DNA of 64,000 nucleotides, from positions 53,268-117,267 of the forward strand of contig JAUHVK010000013.1 in the NCBI GenBank assembly GCA_030425145.1. Reading direction: 5' to 3'. Source of the stretch: Alphaproteobacteria bacterium (GTDB lineage Bacteria > Pseudomonadota > Alphaproteobacteria > Rhodobacterales > Rhodobacteraceae). Within the stretch, counting starts at the first letter, position 1; the number at the start of each line of letters is the position of its first letter. A model generated the notes under the pieces. It saw only the letters and a program-made list of their open reading frames with translations, was not told the DNA's origin and searched no databases. Positions 62,773-64,000 of the stretch are shown here, one piece after another. A program made the translations under genes and the position numbers.

Positions 62773-64000
62773 ATGCAGCCCCCCATGTCATCGGCAGACG
62801 CCGGGGAGACCTCTCCTCGGCGTTTGTGTGTCTACAACTCCGGGTTCCTAACCCAGCGCCGCGTCAAACGCATTCTGCAATTGGCTGGATGGTCGGTTTC
62901 ACTCGGACGACCCGCCGAGGGTGACTGGGTGGGCGTTTGGGGTGCCGCACCAAGCTCCGAGCGCGGGCTTGCAGTGGCCGAAGGTCGCGACGCGCCGGCG
63001 CTGCGGGTCGAGGATGCGTTTCTGCGTTCCCTACATCCCGGGCGTGTCGCAGGCGAAGCACCCTTGGGGCTTGTACTGGATCGAACGGGTTTGCATTTCG
63101 ATGCCTCGCGCCCGTCTGATCTTGAGACGCTGCTGATCCATGATCCGTTGGACGACACGTCGCTGTTGAACACCGCGCGCGAACTTATGGCCAGGTATCG
63201 TAGAGCCCGCCTTTCAAAATACAGCGCCTACGATCCCGACTTGGCGCTGCCGGAACCCGGCTATGTTCTGGTAGTCGATCAGGTGGAAGGCGACGCCTCG
63301 GTTCTGGCCTCGGTACCGACACCAGAGTCGGCCCGCGCCCGGTTTGCCGAAATGCTGTATTATGCGCAGACAGAGCACCCCGCCGCGCGCATCCTGATCC
63401 GGTCGCATCCTGAAACGCACGCGGGTCAGCGGCAGGGTCACTACACCAAGGAACAGGCACAGGGCCGCATCTCCTTCGTCGATGGGGCACATGCGCCGAT
63501 GGACCTCTTGGATGGCGCCATCGCTGTCTACACGCTGTCATCCCAGATGGGGTTCGAGGCGATCCTTGCCGGTCACAAGCCGCGCGTGTTCGGCACGCCG
63601 TTCTACGCGGGATGGGGATTAACCGAAGACGAACATCAACTGATCCGCCGTCAGCGCCAATTGACCCGGGCACAGCTCTTTGCTGGTGCGATGATCCGCT
63701 ACCCCGTTTGGTATGATCCCTATCATGACCGCCTTTGCGATCTCGAGCGTGTCATCGCCACGCTGGAAGCGACGCAGCGCGCGTGGATCGACGACCGCAA
63801 AGGCTGGGTCGGGCGCAACATCCGACTGTGGAAACGCCCACATATGCAGGCGATGTTCGGGCGTCAGAAACCGATGCGGTTCGGTGAACCACGGGCAGGT
63901 CGTGAGGCGCGCGTTATGTCTTGGGGCGTTGCCACCAAGCCCGGAGAAGTCTGCGTCGAAGACGGGTTCATCCGGTCACAGGGGCTGGGTGCGGAACTTG
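62773..64000 (+). CDS. kpsC: Capsule polysaccharide biosynthesis protein KpsC (partial, runs off right edge)
   Basis: An open frame from ATG 62773 to the window end gives 409 residues. It contains a full first KpsC glycosyltransferase unit (GYVLVVDQVEGDASV, ILIRSHPETH, VYTLSSQMGFEAILAGHKPRVFGTPFYAGWG) and the beginning of the second (MSWGVATKPGEVCVEDGFIRSQGLG). KpsC proteins have two such Kdo transferase domains alternating linkages. An AAGGG site sits close to ATG 62773; ATG 62785 is an alternative. Downstream capsule genes lie beyond the window. Confidence 0.93.
   Translation, partial: MQPPMSSADAGETSPRRLCVYNSGFLTQRRVKRILQLAGWSVSLGRPAEGDWVGVWGAAPSSERGLAVAEGRDAPALRVEDAFLRSLHPGRVAGEAPLGLVLDRTGLHFDASRPSDLETLLIHDPLDDTSLLNTARELMARYRRARLSKYSAYDPDLALPEPGYVLVVDQVEGDASVLASVPTPESARARFAEMLYYAQTEHPAARILIRSHPETHAGQRQGHYTKEQAQGRISFVDGAHAPMDLLDGAIAVYTLSSQMGFEAILAGHKPRVFGTPFYAGWGLTEDEHQLIRRQRQLTRAQLFAGAMIRYPVWYDPYHDRLCDLERVIATLEATQRAWIDDRKGWVGRNIRLWKRPHMQAMFGRQKPMRFGEPRAGREARVMSWGVATKPGEVCVEDGFIRSQGLGAEL

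Overview
The window (about 60% GC by eye) looks like a chromosomal segment of an alphaproteobacterium of the order Rhodobacterales, probably the Roseobacter group. Pointers are a divergent Lrp-type regulator beside a putA without the N-terminal DNA-binding domain, a gcvT-gcvH-gcvP operon behind a tandem glycine riboswitch, a leucine leader peptide before leuA, an EttA-type ABC-F protein and a Kps-type capsule locus. No insertion sequence, integrase, phage gene or CRISPR array is visible. The organism call is inferred from gene content and gene order; no marker rRNA lies in the window.

Region 1 (276-7452, + strand) is the most unusual part. It holds four genes: an animal-type haem peroxidase, a fusion of an LCAT-like lipase with a trypsin-like protease, a second trypsin-like protease whose tail carries seven tandem 9-residue repeats of the form xDRxPTNIx, and an ATP-grasp ligase of the MvdC/MvdD (graspetide/microviridin) type. 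The repeat tail next to the ligase reads as a multi-core graspetide precursor fused to its own protease. Strong hairpins lie in two of the three intergenic gaps.

Region 2 (7421-17884, - strand) is a tightly overlapped catabolic operon set. It encodes a BMP/Yuf-type nucleoside or nucleobase ABC importer, an amidohydrolase of the 8-oxoguanine deaminase/AtzB type, a GST-like protein, a Rieske-less oxygenase catalytic subunit and a separate Rieske-only protein. Behind these lie an acylphosphatase-like protein without catalytic residues, an acetamidase/formamidase and an M20 amidohydrolase. The trio catalytic subunit plus Rieske protein plus GST resembles the caffeine N7-demethylase NdmC/NdmD/NdmE. 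The region is therefore a candidate for uptake, N-demethylation, deamination and amide cleavage of a methylated purine or similar N-heterocycle.

Region 3 (17977-34455) is mixed housekeeping: tRNA-Leu(UAA), putR/putA for proline use, rhomboid protease, a GFA-family zinc protein, ettA, a papain-like (AvrRpt2-type) protease, trxC, two csp genes flanking an L,D-transpeptidase and a small membrane protein, the tesA/ybbA/ybbP-like divergon and an IMPase-family phosphatase.

Region 4 (34466-53830) holds the glycine cleavage operon with its riboswitch and, downstream, glyA (serine hydroxymethyltransferase), so glycine and C1 metabolism is well represented. Between them are an Rrf2 regulator, gltX, an MBL-fold hydrolase, a small zincin, a 19-unit MORN protein, nadE, nadK, hpd with a divergent Lrp-family regulator, and a secreted trypsin-like protease.

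Region 5 (53831-64000) has the leuL leader and leuA, an Lhr-type DNA repair helicase, an MFS transporter, riboflavin synthase and the start of a group-2-type capsule locus (kpsS, a Wza/KpsD-like lipoprotein and kpsC, which runs off the right edge).
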